Source: Candidatus Aphodovivens excrementavium
GTDB taxonomy: Bacteria > Actinomycetota > Coriobacteriia > Coriobacteriales > Eggerthellaceae
NCBI GenBank assembly: GCA_018715935.1
Contig: DVKR01000034.1
Coordinates: 1-64,000, forward strand
Length of the DNA: 64,000 bases
Reading direction: 5' to 3'
Made by a program: the position numbers and the translations under genes. The notes below the pieces were generated by a model. It searched no databases and was not told the origin of the DNA. It saw only the letters and a program-made list of their open reading frames with translations. Positions 45,624-55,088 of this stretch are shown one piece after another (within the stretch, counting starts at the first letter, position 1; the number at the start of each line of letters is the position of its first letter).

Positions 45624-46757
45624 ATGGCGAAAGATCTTTACGAGATCCTCGGCGTGTCGCACGATGCGACCGAAGCTGAGATCAAGAAAGCGTTCCGCAA
45701 GCGTGCGCGCGAGCTGCACCCAGACGTTAACAAGGCGCCTGATGCCGAGGACCAGTTTAAAGAGCTCAACGAAGCCTACGACGTGTTGTCCGACCCGCAA
45801 AAACGCAGCGCATACGATCGGTTCGGCACTGTCCCGGGCGCCGCAGGGGGCTCAGGCCCATATGGCGGTTCCGGATACGTGGACTTCGACGACCTGTTCG
45901 GAGGAATGGGCGATATCTTCAGTACGTTCTTTGGCGGAGCGGCTGGAGGCGGTCGCGCCCAGCAGCGTCGTGAAGGCCGTGATATGGGCGTTGGGTTGCG
46001 TCTCACGCTTGAGGAAGTTGCACAGGGCGCCAAGAAGGAAATCGTGTACGACCGACTGGCTCCGTGCCCCGACTGCGGCGGAACAGGCCTTGGCGAAGGC
46101 GGGAAAGAAGTCACCTGCCCCGATTGCGGCGGGCGCGGGCGCGTTGTGACAGTGCAGAGAACGTTTTTGGGGGATATGCAGTCCTCCACCACCTGCAAGA
46201 CGTGCGGAGGTACGGGAAAAAGCATCGAGAATCCCTGCTCCGAATGCGAAGGCCAAGGCCGTGTGCCCGATCGTCAGCGCGTGAGCGTTGAGGTGCCGGT
46301 TGGCATCCGCGACGGCCAGCAGCTGCGCCTTTCCGGATTCGGGGAAGCGGGCATCCAGGGAGCGAGCGCGGGAGACCTTATCGTCACCTGTTGCATTCAG
46401 CCCCACGAATTCTTCGAACGCGACGGCGACAACCTTCACGCCCGAGCCAACATTACGATGGCGCAAGCCGCACTGGGCGTGGTTGTTTCTATCGACGGCA
46501 TTTTTGATGACGAGGTAGTTGAGGTTCGCATTCCCGAGGGATGTCAAAACGAGCAGGTCGTTCGCGTCAAGAACCACGGCATGCCTAAATTCAGAAGCGA
46601 TTCCCGGGGAGATTTGCTGGTGCACATCAACGTCACCATTCCTAAGAAGCTCAATAAAAAGCAGCGTGAGATTTTGGAGAAGTTCGCGCACGAGATGGGC
46701 GAAGACGTTGCTGAAGCACGCTCGCCCCTGCAGAAGCTTCGCGACGCGTTCAACTGA
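45624..46757 (+). CDS. dnaJ: Chaperone DnaJ
   Basis: The protein has 377 residues. The J domain contains HPD ([16 protein letters not shown]), then a Gly/Phe-rich region ([13 protein letters not shown]). Four zinc-binding repeats follow: [24 protein letters not shown] and CSECEGQG. It stimulates DnaK. AAAGGA precedes the ATG. A small TTACCGC/GCGGTAA hairpin lies just upstream. grpE and dnaK are not in the window. Confidence 0.96.
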   Translation: MAKDLYEILGVSHDATEAEIKKAFRKRARELHPDVNKAPDAEDQFKELNEAYDVLSDPQKRSAYDRFGTVPGAAGGSGPYGGSGYVDFDDLFGGMGDIFSTFFGGAAGGGRAQQRREGRDMGVGLRLTLEEVAQGAKKEIVYDRLAPCPDCGGTGLGEGGKEVTCPDCGGRGRVVTVQRTFLGDMQSSTTCKTCGGTGKSIENPCSECEGQGRVPDRQRVSVEVPVGIRDGQQLRLSGFGEAGIQGASAGDLIVTCCIQPHEFFERDGDNLHARANITMAQAALGVVVSIDGIFDDEVVEVRIPEGCQNEQVVRVKNHGMPKFRSDSRGDLLVHINVTIPKKLNKKQREILEKFAHEMGEDVAEARSPLQKLRDAFN

Positions 46758-46790
46758 TTGCTTCGTTGGCAACCAGCGTGAGAGGAAACG

Positions 46791-47645
46791 ATGTCACTTC
46801 CGCATTTCTTTTTAGACCAGCAGGTTATCGCGCATGAGAGTCATGATACGTTTATCCTTGATTTGTCGTCTGAAGATGCCAAGCATGCCAAGGTTTTGCG
46901 TTTGGGTGCAGGAGAGCATATCGGCATCGTCGACGCGCATCAAGATTATTTCGAGGTCGAGATTGTCTCTTTTGACAACGAAGGGATTCGCGTAAGGATC
47001 GCCCAGCATCTCGACGCGCCTTCGCATTTGCCGCACGTCGTGCTGTTTCAGGGGCTCGCGAAAGGCGACAAAATGGATTCGGTCATTCGCCATGCAACCG
47101 AGCTGGGCGTTTCCGCGTTCGTTCCCCTTGCTTGCAAGCGATCTGTTTTAAAGCTCGACAAAAAAAGAGCCGCGAACAAGGTGCAACGTTGGCGCGCCAT
47201 TGCCAAAAGCGCCGCAATGCAGTCGGGTCAGGTGCGTGTGCCCGAAGTGAGCGAGCCGCATTCAATAACGGAAGCTCTCCCGTTGCTGTCTGGGCTTTCC
47301 GCAGTCCTCATTTGCTGGGAAGAGGCTCCCGGCACCGCTTCACTCAGTCAGGCTTTAAGAGCCGCATTCGATGCGCCTTGCCATGATGGTGAGCCTATCG
47401 CAACGATAGGCGTTGTGGTTGGGCCTGAGGGCGGGCTTGACGCTGGCGAGGTGGAAACGCTGCTTAGTTCCAATCGGGCAGCGTCGCTTGTGTCGCTTGG
47501 GCCTTCTATTCTCCGAACGGAAACGGCCGGCATCGTTGCTCCTGCGCTTGTGCTCTACGAGCTTGGCGCCCTTGGCGGTGCGCGCCCGGGGGATAGCGGC
47601 GAAAGCGTCTGCCGTCCTTTCAGTTATGACGAGGAGTCTCGGTGA
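46791..47645 (+). CDS. rsmE: 16S rRNA (uracil-1498-N3) methyltransferase RsmE
   Basis: The protein has 284 residues. N-terminal PUA-like part, then the SPOUT methyltransferase knot: GVVVGPEGGLDAGEVE and SLGPSILRTETA. KGDKMDSVIRHATELGV is also typical. It methylates U1498 in the ribosomal decoding centre. The prmA gene, usual between dnaJ and rsmE, is absent here. It overlaps mtaB by four bases (GTGA). Confidence 0.92.
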   Translation: MSLPHFFLDQQVIAHESHDTFILDLSSEDAKHAKVLRLGAGEHIGIVDAHQDYFEVEIVSFDNEGIRVRIAQHLDAPSHLPHVVLFQGLAKGDKMDSVIRHATELGVSAFVPLACKRSVLKLDKKRAANKVQRWRAIAKSAAMQSGQVRVPEVSEPHSITEALPLLSGLSAVLICWEEAPGTASLSQALRAAFDAPCHDGEPIATIGVVVGPEGGLDAGEVETLLSSNRAASLVSLGPSILRTETAGIVAPALVLYELGALGGARPGDSGESVCRPFSYDEESR

Positions 47646-48919
47646 GATTTGCGATCGTAAACTTGGGCTGCAAGGTGAACAGAGTCGAATCCGATTCCTT
47701 TGCTGCTTTGCTCCTTAATTCGGGAGCGGAAGAGTCAAGCGTGGAGCATGCCGATGCGGTGGTGGTCAACACCTGCGCGGTTACGGGGGAGGCCGAGAAG
47801 AAAACGCGGAAAGCCGTTCGCGGCGTCCTTAGGGAAAACGCTTTTGCCACTGTGTTTGTTACGGGTTGCTCGGCGGCGTTGCGCCCACAGGTCTTTACGG
47901 AAATGTCAGAGCGCGTCCGCGTTGTTCCTAAAGCAGACTTGCCTGGAGAGATCAAGCGCCTTGCTGCCTCGTCCACCGAGCCCAAGTCTTGTTCTGGTCA
48001 AGACGGCACTATCGGATTTGCTGATGATGGGACTCTTTTACGGATAGGCCAAAGCTTTCCGACGCGCGTGGGCGTGAAAGTGCAAGACGGCTGCAACAAC
48101 GCATGCACTTATTGCATCGTTCATGTGGCCCGCGGCCCTGCTGTCAGCATGCCGTTCGAGCGGATCGTAGACGAATGTGTGCATTATGCGCGTGCGGGGG
48201 TAAAAGAGATAGTTCTCACCGGGATAAACCTCGGCTCGTACTGCGACAATTCAGAGCGAAAGCCCCGCACGCTTGCGCATCTTCTTTCTGAGCTGCTTGA
48301 ATCCACGTGCAGGTATGCTTCCTCCGATGAGCCGCCGTGTCGATTCCGCATATCGTCAGTCGAGCCGAAAGATGTCGACGAGGGTTTGATAGAGATACTT
48401 GCTGCTTCGGAAGGGAGGGTGTGCCGCCACTTGCATCTTCCCTTGCAATCGGGCAGCTCTAACGTATTGCGGGAGATGGCGCGCCCGTACGACGCAGACT
48501 ACTACACTGACTTGGTTTCAATGCTGCGCAAGCGTGTTCCGCAGCTGTCGTTGTCAACCGATATCATCGTTGCGTTTCCGGGTGAAACAGATGAGGATTT
48601 CAACGCAACCCTGAGCGTTGCCAAAGAGTGCGCATTCTCAAAGATTCACGTGTTTCCCTATTCGAAAAGAGAAGGAACGCCTGCCGCTGAGCGAGTCGAT
48701 CAAGTTCCCGGCACTCAAGCCGCCGCCCGCGCCAAGCAGCTTCGCCATTTGGCAAAACAATTGAGAGCTGCCGACTATCGCGCAAGAACCGGGTCTTGCG
48801 AAAGGGTGCTCGTCGAACAGTACGGGCGTGGCATGACGGAAAGCTATTACGAAATCACCGTGCCGAGTAATCTTCCCGTAGGGAGCTTGCCGCTGTTGCC
48901 GCTTCCCGCAAACACCTAG
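47642..48919 (+). CDS. mtaB: tRNA t6A37 methylthiotransferase MtaB
   Basis: The protein has 425 residues. The N-terminal UPF0004 domain (NLGCKVNRVESDSF with NTCAVTGEAEKKTR and VTGCSA) and the radical SAM domain (VQDGCNNACTYCIV) identify the methylthiotransferase family. The LGCKVN start fits MtaB, which makes ms2t6A in tRNAs reading ANN codons. The start is GTG overlapping the rsmE stop. The 192 bases after it contain only the phoH promoter and a weak hairpin (about 49047-49072). Confidence 0.9.
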   Translation: MRFAIVNLGCKVNRVESDSFAALLLNSGAEESSVEHADAVVVNTCAVTGEAEKKTRKAVRGVLRENAFATVFVTGCSAALRPQVFTEMSERVRVVPKADLPGEIKRLAASSTEPKSCSGQDGTIGFADDGTLLRIGQSFPTRVGVKVQDGCNNACTYCIVHVARGPAVSMPFERIVDECVHYARAGVKEIVLTGINLGSYCDNSERKPRTLAHLLSELLESTCRYASSDEPPCRFRISSVEPKDVDEGLIEILAASEGRVCRHLHLPLQSGSSNVLREMARPYDADYYTDLVSMLRKRVPQLSLSTDIIVAFPGETDEDFNATLSVAKECAFSKIHVFPYSKREGTPAAERVDQVPGTQAAARAKQLRHLAKQLRAADYRARTGSCERVLVEQYGRGMTESYYEITVPSNLPVGSLPLLPLPANT

Positions 48920-49096
48920 GCATGAGCCTCTCCTGCCTGGTTAGCACTGTGTGCTCTACGGTGCCACTGCATGCAGACGCGTTGGCTTGTGTTCTTTCCG
49001 CGCGTGCATGCGGGCTTCGTCTTATTCTCTTTTGTTGATCGGATCTAGGATATACGGTGCTGCTTGTATCCTGGCAGTTCTGAACGAGGGTATGCA

Positions 49097-49105
49097 TGCT
49101 ACAAT
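49097..49105 (+). promoter_or_regulatory. Extended -10 promoter giving a likely leaderless phoH mRNA
   Basis: TGC-TACAAT (49097-49105) ends six bases before ATG 49112. The transcript would start at the ATG. No ribosome binding site lies in the usual window. Confidence 0.5.
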
Positions 49106-49111
49106 GGCTGC

Positions 49112-50068
49112 ATGACAGACAATACGCACATCGCGCTTACGGCGCCTGCAACCGTAGACATGGCTCTTCTTACCGGTCCTGCGGACTCCATCCTTCGCAT
49201 TGTCCAAGCTGCGTTTCACGCGCGCGTGGGCGTGCGCGGAAACATCATCACGCTCGAAGGAGACCCGACGGAGGTTCAGTCGCTCACGGTTCTGTTTTCC
49301 GATCTTATCAAGCTTGTTGAAGAGGGCGGCAAGCCCGACACCGATTACGTGCGTCACGCTATCGAGCTTTTGCGTGCCGACGAGTATTCTCCGCAGGCGC
49401 TGCGCGAAGACGTGCTTCTCACCTATCGGGGTCGCGCTATTCGTCCCAAAACGGCTGGCCAGAAACGCTATGTCGATGCGATTCGGTCGCATACCATCAC
49501 GTTCGGCATAGGCCCTGCCGGTACGGGGAAGACGTACCTTGCCATGGCAATGGCCGTTGCGGCCCTTAAGCGAAAAGAGGTCGGCCGCATCATCCTTACC
49601 CGTCCGGTTGTCGAAGCGGGGGAGAATCTCGGGTTTTTGCCGGGCACGCTTGAAGAGAAGGTGGATCCCTACATCCGCCCTCTCTATGATGCCCTGTTTG
49701 ATATGACTGATATGGAGCGCGGGCGCAGTCTCTTAGAGGACGGGGTAATTGAGATCGCTCCTCTTGCCTTTATGCGTGGACGCACCCTCAATGATAGCTT
49801 CATTATCCTGGACGAGGCTCAGAACACCACGTCGGAGCAGATGAAGATGTTTTTAACGCGTTTGGGGTTCGGGTCGAAAATGGTGGTTACCGGTGATGCG
49901 ACTCAAACCGATCTTCCGCACGATAAGAGCGGCTTCGTGAGAGTGCGAAGCATTCTCGAAGGGATAGACGACATCGCCTTTTGCGACTTTACCGGCGCAG
50001 ACGTCGTCCGTCATTCGCTCGTTGCCGCTATCGTCGCCGCTTACGACAAGGCCTCAGGAAAGGCGTAG
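49112..50068 (+). CDS. phoH: PhoH-family ATPase
   Basis: The protein has 318 residues. The Walker A FGIGPAGTGKTYLAMAMA near residue 133, RIILTRPVVEAGENLGFLPG, and the Walker B SFIILDEAQNTTSEQMKMFL are the PhoH signatures. An N-terminal KH-like part precedes it. It is an RNA-linked NTPase of uncertain role, typically next to ybeY, as here. The in-frame start at 49064 lies upstream of the promoter and is rejected. Confidence 0.92.
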   Translation: MTDNTHIALTAPATVDMALLTGPADSILRIVQAAFHARVGVRGNIITLEGDPTEVQSLTVLFSDLIKLVEEGGKPDTDYVRHAIELLRADEYSPQALREDVLLTYRGRAIRPKTAGQKRYVDAIRSHTITFGIGPAGTGKTYLAMAMAVAALKRKEVGRIILTRPVVEAGENLGFLPGTLEEKVDPYIRPLYDALFDMTDMERGRSLLEDGVIEIAPLAFMRGRTLNDSFIILDEAQNTTSEQMKMFLTRLGFGSKMVVTGDATQTDLPHDKSGFVRVRSILEGIDDIAFCDFTGADVVRHSLVAAIVAAYDKASGKA

Positions 50069-50073
50069 CGTTC

Positions 50074-50595
50074 ATGAACGTACTGGTCGATTGGGGCTAT
50101 GGCGCAGGGACGGTAGATTCGTTTCCTTTGGTTGAGCTTGCCTGCTTTGTGCTTGAACATGAAGACGCCCCTTTAAACTCCGAGGTTTCGTTGGCATTTG
50201 TGCAAAACGAGCGCATTGCAGAGCTCAACGAGTCTTATCGGGGGAAAGTCGGGCCTACCGATGTGCTTTCTTTTGAATGCGACGGTTTGGACGACGAATT
50301 CGGATTCGATTATTCACTCGACCCCGATATGCCTTTTGAACTAGGCGACGTGATTATCGCTCCTGATGTCGCCCGAAGGCAAAGCGCAGAGTTCGGCCAC
50401 TCTTTTGAGGCGGAAGTGAGTCTTCTGCTTGTGCATGGGCTGCTTCATCTTTTGGGATACGATCACATCGAAGATGACGAAGCGGAAGAGATGGAGGCCC
50501 GGGAGAGGGAGCTTTTGTCTGAATGGGCCGACTTTGGGCACGATGCCGTACGAGGCGTTCGCGATGACGCAATTCGCGTGCGGGGCGAGCATTAG
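50074..50595 (+). CDS. ybeY: Endoribonuclease YbeY (16S rRNA maturation)
   Basis: The protein has 173 residues. The zinc motif HGLLHLLGYDH near residue 123, with GPTDVLSFECDG and GDVIIAPDVARRQ before it, is diagnostic. It processes the 16S rRNA 3' end and checks ribosomes. The ATG at 50074 follows AGGAAAGG at the phoH end. A C-terminal stretch of about 25 residues beyond the core has no known motif. Confidence 0.93.
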   Translation: MNVLVDWGYGAGTVDSFPLVELACFVLEHEDAPLNSEVSLAFVQNERIAELNESYRGKVGPTDVLSFECDGLDDEFGFDYSLDPDMPFELGDVIIAPDVARRQSAEFGHSFEAEVSLLLVHGLLHLLGYDHIEDDEAEEMEARERELLSEWADFGHDAVRGVRDDAIRVRGEH

Positions 50596-50607
50596 GAGAG
50601 TTCCGAA

Positions 50608-51075
50608 ATGGCTTCCACAAAGTGCAATTCCATGCCATCCGAGAAGGACTCTGCCGACTCTCGCGAGCGTTTCGTCCGTCATGCCGACGACAGTAGGGTA
50701 GACGATGAACGTTCGTTTTCCCTTGGGCGCGCTTTCTCGTGTGCGTGGTCTGGAATACGCTATGCGTTCACGTCTCAACGCAATCTAAAGATCCACTTCT
50801 GCTTCGCAATAGCGGCGGTTGTCCTCGGCTTTATTCTCGGCATCGGCGAGGCCGGATGGCTTGCCGTAGTGCTGTGCATCGTTTTGGTAATGGCGCTAGA
50901 AATTGTTAATACTGCGATCGAGTCGGTGGTAGATTTGGCGTCACCCGAGTGGCATCTTCTTGCAAAACGCGCTAAGGATTGCGCAGCGGGAGCAGTCTAC
51001 TTAGCTGCCTTCGGCTCTCTTGTTGTTGCCGCTATTGTTTATGTTCCAAAGTTATGGCAACTTGTGTTCGGGTGA
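50608..51075 (+). CDS. dgkA: Diacylglycerol/undecaprenol kinase family protein
   Basis: The protein has 155 residues. A hydrophilic N-terminal extension of about 40 residues precedes the DgkA core. The core has the catalytic motif EIVNTAIESVVDLAS and KDCAAGAVYLAA, and three membrane helices. In Gram-positive bacteria this enzyme usually phosphorylates undecaprenol. AGGAGAG precedes the ATG. It stands between ybeY and era as in many Firmicutes. Confidence 0.88.
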   Translation: MASTKCNSMPSEKDSADSRERFVRHADDSRVDDERSFSLGRAFSCAWSGIRYAFTSQRNLKIHFCFAIAAVVLGFILGIGEAGWLAVVLCIVLVMALEIVNTAIESVVDLASPEWHLLAKRAKDCAAGAVYLAAFGSLVVAAIVYVPKLWQLVFG

Positions 51076-51157
51076 TCTGTCCGATACCCTTTATGTGCCA
51101 CCTATTCTTTTCGACCGTATTACGTAATCATTTGCCACACGTTTAGAGGGGTTAGCT

Positions 51158-52114
51158 ATGGATCTGGATGCCTTTTTCGCTGAAAACCCAATGGGGGGAA
51201 ACGGCATGACGAAATCGGAGGGGTTTCGTTCGGGCTTTGTAACGCTTGTCGGAAGACCAAACGCAGGTAAATCGACCCTTTTGAACGCGATCATGGGAAA
51301 AAAGATCGCCATAACCTCTAACACGGCTCAGACTACGCGGCATCGTTTCCGAGCAGTGCTGAACCAAGACTCTTTCCAGCTCATCATCGTTGACACGCCA
51401 GGCATCCATAAGCCTCACGACGTTCTCGGTGAAGAGCTTAACACTTCGGCTCTTAAGGCGTTGTCGGATGTGGATGTTGTCGCGATGCTCGTTGACGCGT
51501 CTCAGCCGGTTGGAACAGGGGATAAGTGGGTTGCGCAGCAACTGACCAAGGTGAAGGCGAAAAAGATTCTCGTGCTTTCCAAGTCGGATCTCGTAGATGA
51601 CGATCAACTGAGCAAGCAGCGTGACGCGGCATGGGACCTTGGTTCATGGGATGGGTATGCCGCGCTGTCTGCCCAGGAGCATAAAGGCGTGGATCAGTTT
51701 GTCGATGCTGTGGTTTCGCTTCTTCCTGAAGGTCCTGCGTGGTTTCCCCAGGACATGGACACCGATCAACCCATCGAGGTTATTGTGGCGGAGTTTATTC
51801 GCGAGAAGATATTGCGCTCCTTCCACGATGAGGTGCCCCACGCCATTGGCGTTGCCGTAAACGAACTGTCTTACGACAAAAAGCGCGATCTGCACTACGT
51901 CGAAGCAGTCATCTACGTTGAGCGAGACAGCCAAAAGGGCATTATTATCGGGAAAGGCGGTTCTGCCATCAAGCGGATCGGAACCGAAGCGCGCGCCGAC
52001 CTCGAACAGCTGCTCGGAACGCGCGTCTTCCTGGACCTTAAAGTTAAGGTGCGCAAGAACTGGCGACGCGATGCCACGCAGATTCGTCGGTTCGGATACG
52101 GAGAAGGCGCCTAG
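51158..52114 (+). CDS. era: GTPase Era
   Basis: The protein has 318 residues. G1 GRPNAGKSTLLNAI, the TTRHRF switch, DTPGIHKPHD, and the KH-domain end (RDSQKGIIIGKGGSAIKRIG, RVFLDLKVKVRKNWR) are present. It binds 16S rRNA during 30S assembly. ATG 51158 is preceded by GAGGGG; an internal ATG at 51206 is less likely. Confidence 0.95.
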   Translation: MDLDAFFAENPMGGNGMTKSEGFRSGFVTLVGRPNAGKSTLLNAIMGKKIAITSNTAQTTRHRFRAVLNQDSFQLIIVDTPGIHKPHDVLGEELNTSALKALSDVDVVAMLVDASQPVGTGDKWVAQQLTKVKAKKILVLSKSDLVDDDQLSKQRDAAWDLGSWDGYAALSAQEHKGVDQFVDAVVSLLPEGPAWFPQDMDTDQPIEVIVAEFIREKILRSFHDEVPHAIGVAVNELSYDKKRDLHYVEAVIYVERDSQKGIIIGKGGSAIKRIGTEARADLEQLLGTRVFLDLKVKVRKNWRRDATQIRRFGYGEGA

Positions 52115-52248
52115 GCGCTGTCGGTTAAATCGCATTTTTCTTGCACGAATTGTTAGATTGACGTGCTTCATTTTTATAACAGACGTTATATGCGCGCTTT
52201 TCGGCTAAAATACCCCTCATCAGGCTGAAATCGAGGAGCATAGCATAG

Positions 52249-53793
52249 ATGATCTGCCCGCACTGCAACGCTGAGAACAGGGACGGCGCGAAGTTTTGCG
52301 ACGAATGCGGAACGCGCCTGCAACCTGCACCAGACTCCAATGCCACCAGTGAGCTTTCCCCCGCCACTACGGAGGGGAACACGTTAGCTTCGTCTGACGA
52401 GCACGCCGATCGCGCGTCTGATTTGGCGACAGGCGACAACGATTCGTGCGCGAGCGCATCTGAAGAGCTGTCGGAGAGCCTTGCCGGGGTTTTCGGGCAT
52501 TCTGAACAAGCAGATCCCTTTGACATCGTCGATGATGAGGCCCCTTCTAATGACTCATCGTCTTCTTTCGATTTTCAGTCTTGCCATGAGCCCAGTAAAA
52601 ACGCTGGAGGGGTGTCCACCGAGTCGGCTTCTGATAAAACGGCAGTTCTAGACGCTATCCCTCCTGTATCTGAGGCATCTCAGACTCGCCGCATAGACTT
52701 ATCGGGCATCGATACGTTTGCCCCCGAAGGAAGCTACATCCCCCCATCGTCGAATTGGCGCGATGGGGGCACGATGCGCATGCCTCGTATCGAAGAGCAG
52801 TCCTCTATAAACGATCAGAAATCGTTTAGGGCGCCGGATGCCGAAAAAAGGCCTCATAAAGGGCTAAAGATTGCTCTCGGCATTTTTGCGGCGGTATGCA
52901 TTTGCGGAGCGCTGGCAGCCTTTGTTACCTACCAAATGGAACTTTGGGGCGGCAAGGTGGTTCCCGACGTAGTGGGCCTCACCCAGGCAGACGCCACCAA
53001 CACGCTTGAATCCAAAGGTTTTTCTGTCCGTGCGACTCAGGTGAAGTCCGACGAGACAGAGGGCATCGTTCTGCTTATGGATCCTAAACAGGGTTCCCGC
53101 GCAAACGAGGGCGGCGAAATTGTTATCCACATCTCAACCGCCCGTCAGATTCCTTCGATAGTTGGCCAGCAAAAAACAGACGCCGAGGCGGCTATGGCTC
53201 AGGAGGGGTTCACCAACGTCACCTATGCGACCCAGCGCTCCGATGAGGAAGAGGGCTCGGTTCTTTCCGTCGAGCCCGCTGAAGGGGAGAAGGCTCGCGC
53301 CAATACCGCCATCACCGTGACGGTTGCCGAGCCGTACACCGTGCCTGCTATTGCCAACTTGTCGCAATCGGAGGCAGCCTCTGTCTTGGAAGAGGCGGGA
53401 TACACCTCGCATATCGAATACGTGTACACCGAAGAGGTTGCCGAAGGAACGGTTTTGGGCTCTGACCCTGCTGAAGGCGAGAAAGTTGCCAGCGGTTCCG
53501 ACATAGCGATAAACGTCGCGCTCTCGCGCGCGTCGGAGCTCGTGAGCGCGACGCAATACGTTCTTGCTGCGGGTAACACCGTTGTCATTGACGGCGTCAA
53601 TTACGACATCGTTTCCTGCGATAGCGTAACCTATCAGGGAAACGAAACCACCTCATACAGCATAACCGCAACGCCCTTCACGTATTTCCTTGGAGTCAAG
53701 CTGCCCCTTGAGGCGCGCAGCGTTTCTGGCACCATCACGTGGAACGCCGATAATTCCATCGCTTCGGGCTCTCCTTCGATCAGCTTGGGATAG
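52249..53793 (+). CDS. Zinc-ribbon, single-pass membrane protein with three PASTA repeats
   Basis: The protein has 514 residues. An N-terminal zinc ribbon has Cys3-6-17-20 (CPHC, CDEC). A long disordered Ser/Asp/Glu-rich cytoplasmic part precedes one membrane helix near residue 210 (LKIALGIFAAVCICGALAAFV). Three PASTA domains follow (VPDVVGLTQADATNTL, IPSIVGQQKTDAEAAM, VPAIANLSQSEAASVL), then about 85 residues of unknown fold. PASTA repeats bind muropeptides or lipid II in kinases and PBPs, but there is no kinase or transpeptidase domain here. It may be a wall-sensing partner of a kinase. GAGGAG lies 12 bases before the ATG. Confidence 0.82.
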   Translation: MICPHCNAENRDGAKFCDECGTRLQPAPDSNATSELSPATTEGNTLASSDEHADRASDLATGDNDSCASASEELSESLAGVFGHSEQADPFDIVDDEAPSNDSSSSFDFQSCHEPSKNAGGVSTESASDKTAVLDAIPPVSEASQTRRIDLSGIDTFAPEGSYIPPSSNWRDGGTMRMPRIEEQSSINDQKSFRAPDAEKRPHKGLKIALGIFAAVCICGALAAFVTYQMELWGGKVVPDVVGLTQADATNTLESKGFSVRATQVKSDETEGIVLLMDPKQGSRANEGGEIVIHISTARQIPSIVGQQKTDAEAAMAQEGFTNVTYATQRSDEEEGSVLSVEPAEGEKARANTAITVTVAEPYTVPAIANLSQSEAASVLEEAGYTSHIEYVYTEEVAEGTVLGSDPAEGEKVASGSDIAINVALSRASELVSATQYVLAAGNTVVIDGVNYDIVSCDSVTYQGNETTSYSITATPFTYFLGVKLPLEARSVSGTITWNADNSIASGSPSISLG

Positions 53794-53798
53794 GTCGT

Positions 53799-54566
53799 AT
53801 GTCGGGCAAGACGCGGCTTGTGCAAGTGGTGGTCCTGCGCAAGACGAAACTTGGCGAGTCCGATCTGATTCTGACGCTGCTTGCCAGCGACGGCTCACAG
53901 ATACGAGCGGTTGCGAAAGGTGCGCGAAAGCCCCAAAGCTCGTTTTCGGCTCGCCTTGAGCTCTACTGCGTTGCCGAAGTGCTGCTTGCCGAAGGAAAAT
54001 CGTTATACATCGTAAAAGAGGCTCGCTTGGTGAAACCGCATGCAAAGCTGCATGGCAGTGTCGAGCATGCGGCGGCTGCCGCTCCAGTCGCGGAGCTATT
54101 ATGTCATATATCACAGGAGAATCTGCCTGTTCCGCGCTTGTTTGAGATGGTGTCTGTCGGACTTACGTGTCTCAACGACGTTGATGCCCAGAAGGCACCC
54201 AGCATTTGCGCCGCCTGCCTAGAAAAAGTGCTTGCGTTTAGCGGTTTGAGGCCGAATTTCACGCACTGCGTCATATGCGGCGCTCCGATCACTCCCACGA
54301 CGTCATCCTCTGTGCTTCTGTCTATCGACGAGGGGGGCGTTGTCTGCGGCGCCTGTCGACACCATGCCGAGTGCGTCAACGTAGGGCAAGGCGTTGTCGC
54401 GTGGTCTCAATTCTTGCTGATGTCAACGTTTGCTTGCGTTTCGGACTCTTCCGTTAGCCAAAACGATGTGTTCGAGATCCTTCACTTGCTGCAGCTGCTC
54501 ATCAAGCGCCATGTCGGGTGCTCGCTCAAATCCCTTAATTTCCTCTTTACCTGCGGTCTGTTTTAG
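53799..54566 (+). CDS. recO: DNA repair protein RecO
   Basis: The protein has 255 residues. N-terminal OB-fold segment VVVLRKTKLGESDLILTLL and AVAKGARKPQSSFSARLEL, then a zinc site CVICGAPI...VCGACRHH. It loads RecA with RecF/RecR at gaps. It follows the PASTA gene by five bases. Confidence 0.9.
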   Translation: MSGKTRLVQVVVLRKTKLGESDLILTLLASDGSQIRAVAKGARKPQSSFSARLELYCVAEVLLAEGKSLYIVKEARLVKPHAKLHGSVEHAAAAAPVAELLCHISQENLPVPRLFEMVSVGLTCLNDVDAQKAPSICAACLEKVLAFSGLRPNFTHCVICGAPITPTTSSSVLLSIDEGGVVCGACRHHAECVNVGQGVVAWSQFLLMSTFACVSDSSVSQNDVFEILHLLQLLIKRHVGCSLKSLNFLFTCGLF

Positions 54567-54604
54567 AAGTTATGCAAAGGATGTGGGGGTAAGCGGGATC
54601 GTCC

Positions 54605-54633
54605 TTGTTGTGTAGTGCCAGATCACCTAGAAT
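54605..54633 (+). promoter_or_regulatory. Promoter of rpsO
   Basis: TTGTTG (54605-54610) and TAGAAT (54628-54633) are 17 bases apart. Transcription would begin near 54640, leaving a 130-base leader. Confidence 0.65.
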
Positions 54634-54639
54634 GACAAG

Positions 54640-54769
54640 GCTGCAAAAGTATGCAGCGGCTTCTCTCTTGGTTTTCATGCCTCCACTGCTTGATTACCCA
54701 GACGGAAGTTTCGACTGCGACGCAACGTCGCCCGTGCGTTTGCACGGAGAAGCAGAAAGGTGGAACGTC
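54640..54769 (+). promoter_or_regulatory. Structured rpsO leader, candidate S15 autoregulatory element
   Basis: Three hairpins are visible: GCTGCA/TGCAGC (54640-54657), GCGACG-CAA-CGTCGC (54717-54731) and, directly adjacent, CCGTGC-GTTT-GCACGG (54732-54747). The last two end five to ten bases before the ribosome binding site AGAAAGG. S15 is known to regulate its own mRNA through leader structures that differ between bacterial groups. Whether this one does is inference. Confidence 0.45.
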
Positions 54770-55057
54770 ATGCCCAGCAAACTTAGCATCACCAAGGAGC
54801 GCACCGCAGAGCTCGTAAAGGAGTTCGGTCGCGACGAGAAGGACTGCGGCAACCCCAACGTACAGGTTGCCATTCTTTCCGAGCGCATCCGCAACCTCAC
54901 CGAGCATCTGAAGATGCATCCGAAAGACCATCACACCCGTCGTGGCCTGATGCAGCTTATCGGTAAGCGCCGTAGCATGCTGAAGTACATCAAGAATCGC
55001 GACATCGAGGAGTATCGTTCTCTGATCAAGAAACTCGGCATTCGCGACAACATTTAG
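54770..55057 (+). CDS. rpsO: 30S ribosomal protein S15
   Basis: The protein has 95 residues. Segments NVQVAILSERIRNLTEHLK and HHTRRGLMQLIGKRRSML are the S15 core. ATG 54770 gives the family N-terminus; the open frame to 54605 is the leader. It binds the 16S rRNA central domain. pnp follows, the usual pairing. Confidence 0.96.
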   Translation: MPSKLSITKERTAELVKEFGRDEKDCGNPNVQVAILSERIRNLTEHLKMHPKDHHTRRGLMQLIGKRRSMLKYIKNRDIEEYRSLIKKLGIRDNI

Positions 55058-55064
55058 GCATGAA

Positions 55065-55088
55065 GGAAGCCCGCACCTGCGGGCTTCC
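55065..55088 (+). terminator. Strong hairpin between rpsO and pnp
   Basis: An 11-bp perfect stem GGAAGCCCGCA/TGCGGGCTTCC with a two-base loop, without a T run. It could be a T-less terminator or an mRNA-stabilising structure. The 171 bases from here to pnp hold no gene. Confidence 0.5.
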
